Origin: Nitrospirota bacterium
GTDB lineage: Bacteria > Nitrospinota_A > UBA7883
DNA length: 6,263 nt
NCBI GenBank assembly: GCA_011052055.1
Contig: DRJW01000411.1
Coordinates: forward strand, 1-6,263
Direction: 5' to 3'
How positions within the stretch are numbered: position 1 is the stretch's first letter; each line of letters starts with the position of its first letter. Positions 5,297 to 6,263 of this stretch are shown one piece after another. Below the pieces are notes generated by a model. The model worked only from the letters and a program-made list of their open reading frames with translations, was not told the origin of the DNA and did not search any database. The position numbers and the translations under genes are program-made.

Positions 5297-6263
5297 ATGA
5301 ACCAGGAATTTAATATCTTTGTCACCGCCACATCAAGGCGCGTCGCCATGATTCGCGGCTTTAAAAAAGCTCTTGGAAACCTTGGCGTTCCAGGAAAAGT
5401 CATCGCCTCCGATACCGACAAAATGTCAACCGGGCTCAGGTTTTGCGATAAGTTCCACATCGTCCCTCTTTCATCCTCCAGCGATTACATCCCGCAACTG
5501 CTTGAAATTTGCGAAAAAGAAAAAATCAAGCTCCTTGCGCCCACTATCGACGAAGAGCTGGAAATTTTCGGCCAGCGAAAAAAAGAGTTTGAGGCCATCG
5601 GCGTCACCGTCCTTGTTTCAGATAAGGAGGTGGGGAAAGTGTGCCGTGACAAATACCTTACATACAAATTCTTCAAAAAGCACGGGTTCCCTTTCGCGGA
5701 GACTTTATTGCCATCCCAGATAGATTACGGCGCTGTAGAATATCCGCTGTTCATCAAACCGAGGCTTGGCAGAGGGTCGGTGGGAGCGCGCCCGATTAAA
5801 AACGAAAAAGAGCTCCGGTTTTTCACCGACTATGTGGACGACCCGATCATCCAGCGATTTCTCGCGGGCGACGAGTACACCGTCGATGTTCTGGCTGGCA
5901 TGGACGGAAAGATTCTTTCGGTTGTGCCGAGGGAAAGGCTTGTCATACGCGCCGGTGTGTGCGACAGGGGAAGAACCAGAAAAATACCGAAGCTTATCGA
6001 CTTGAGCAAATCGATATGCGAAAAACTGGGAGTGTTGGGCCCTGTCAACCTTCAATGCATGGCGCAAGGTGAAGAAATAAACTTTTTCGAGATTAACCCG
6101 AGGTTTTCCGGGGCTATCCAGCTTACCGTCGCTTCCGGAGCCGACTTTTTTACCATGATCGTAAAAGAAGCGCTCGGCCAGGCGGTGGCGCCGGCCATAG
6201 GCGAATTCAAAGATAATTTCATGATGTTAAGCTATGAAGAAAGCATTTTCGAGAGCATGAACG
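5297..6263 (+). CDS. ATP-grasp superfamily ligase, CarB-like (3' partial)
   Basis: The frame stays open for 322 codons to the right edge, so the C-terminus is missing. ATP-grasp enzymes activate a carboxylate as acyl-phosphate and join it to an amine, thiol or similar nucleophile. The N-terminal Rossmann-like pre-ATP-grasp domain (about 5-110) shows NIFVTATSRRVAMIRGFKKA, VIASDTD and LLAPTIDEELEIF. The ATP-grasp part follows: CRDKYLTYKFFKKHGFPFAET (116-136), the nucleotide-binding FIKPRLGRGSVGA (152-164) with K154, IIQRFLAGDEYTVDVL (184-199) with E193, and the metal-binding NLQCM (251-255) and FFEINPRFSGA (263-273) with E265, N267 and R269. This arrangement resembles carbamoyl-phosphate-synthase-like single-domain ligases often found in surface-sugar or natural-product clusters, but the substrate cannot be inferred. 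ATG 5297 is the first start after an in-frame TAA at 5279 and keeps the first beta strand. Its Shine-Dalgarno sequence is poor. Confidence 0.9.
   Translation, partial: MNQEFNIFVTATSRRVAMIRGFKKALGNLGVPGKVIASDTDKMSTGLRFCDKFHIVPLSSSSDYIPQLLEICEKEKIKLLAPTIDEELEIFGQRKKEFEAIGVTVLVSDKEVGKVCRDKYLTYKFFKKHGFPFAETLLPSQIDYGAVEYPLFIKPRLGRGSVGARPIKNEKELRFFTDYVDDPIIQRFLAGDEYTVDVLAGMDGKILSVVPRERLVIRAGVCDRGRTRKIPKLIDLSKSICEKLGVLGPVNLQCMAQGEEINFFEINPRFSGAIQLTVASGADFFTMIVKEALGQAVAPAIGEFKDNFMMLSYEESIFESMN

Noticed and set aside
5224..5460. Minus-strand ORF over the ATP-grasp start
   Set aside because: It covers the conserved N-terminal domain of the ATP-grasp gene on the opposite strand and has no family features.

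Overview
The window looks like a stretch of chromosome from a Gram-negative, double-membraned bacterium of medium GC content (about half, by eye). Supporting signs are a CsgG-type outer-membrane pore protein, a single-pass periplasmic M23 peptidase, a PgsA phospholipid synthase and a YbjT-like two-domain dehydrogenase. Frequent ATA isoleucine codons and the gene types would fit a deltaproteobacterial or candidate-phylum genome, but nothing here fixes the taxon. No rRNA, tRNA, CRISPR array, insertion sequence or phage gene was found.

Layout. (1) Positions 3-1106, plus strand: the 3' part of a CsgG/HfaB-family gene whose start lies off the left edge. Its C-terminus looks like a PrcB C-terminal domain, an unusual fusion. 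(2) About 1207-2748, plus: a YbjT-like protein with an NAD(P)-binding SDR domain followed by DUF2867. A plausible sigma70-type promoter just upstream argues for a GTG start at 1228. (3) 2745-4963, minus: three genes read leftward, in transcript order a NYN/LabA-like nuclease, an M23 peptidase and pgsA. They may form one operon, although a 175-base gap separates the first two. The last one converges on the YbjT-like gene, and both stop codons lie in one TTAA. (4) 4964-5296: a 333-base divergent intergenic region with a 12-bp perfect palindrome, an 8-bp direct repeat and AT-rich promoter-like boxes. (5) 5297 to the right edge, plus: an ATP-grasp ligase cut by the window end.

Functionally the minus-strand group mixes envelope building (phosphatidylglycerol synthesis, peptidoglycan remodelling) with a probable RNA-acting nuclease. 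The CsgG-like gene belongs to outer-membrane secretion or assembly, but no curli subunit or accessory gene is visible beside it. The window does not show a clear new multi-gene system. The most unusual items are the CsgG-PrcB_C fusion, the ATP-grasp enzyme of unknown product and the two structured-looking intergenic regions.
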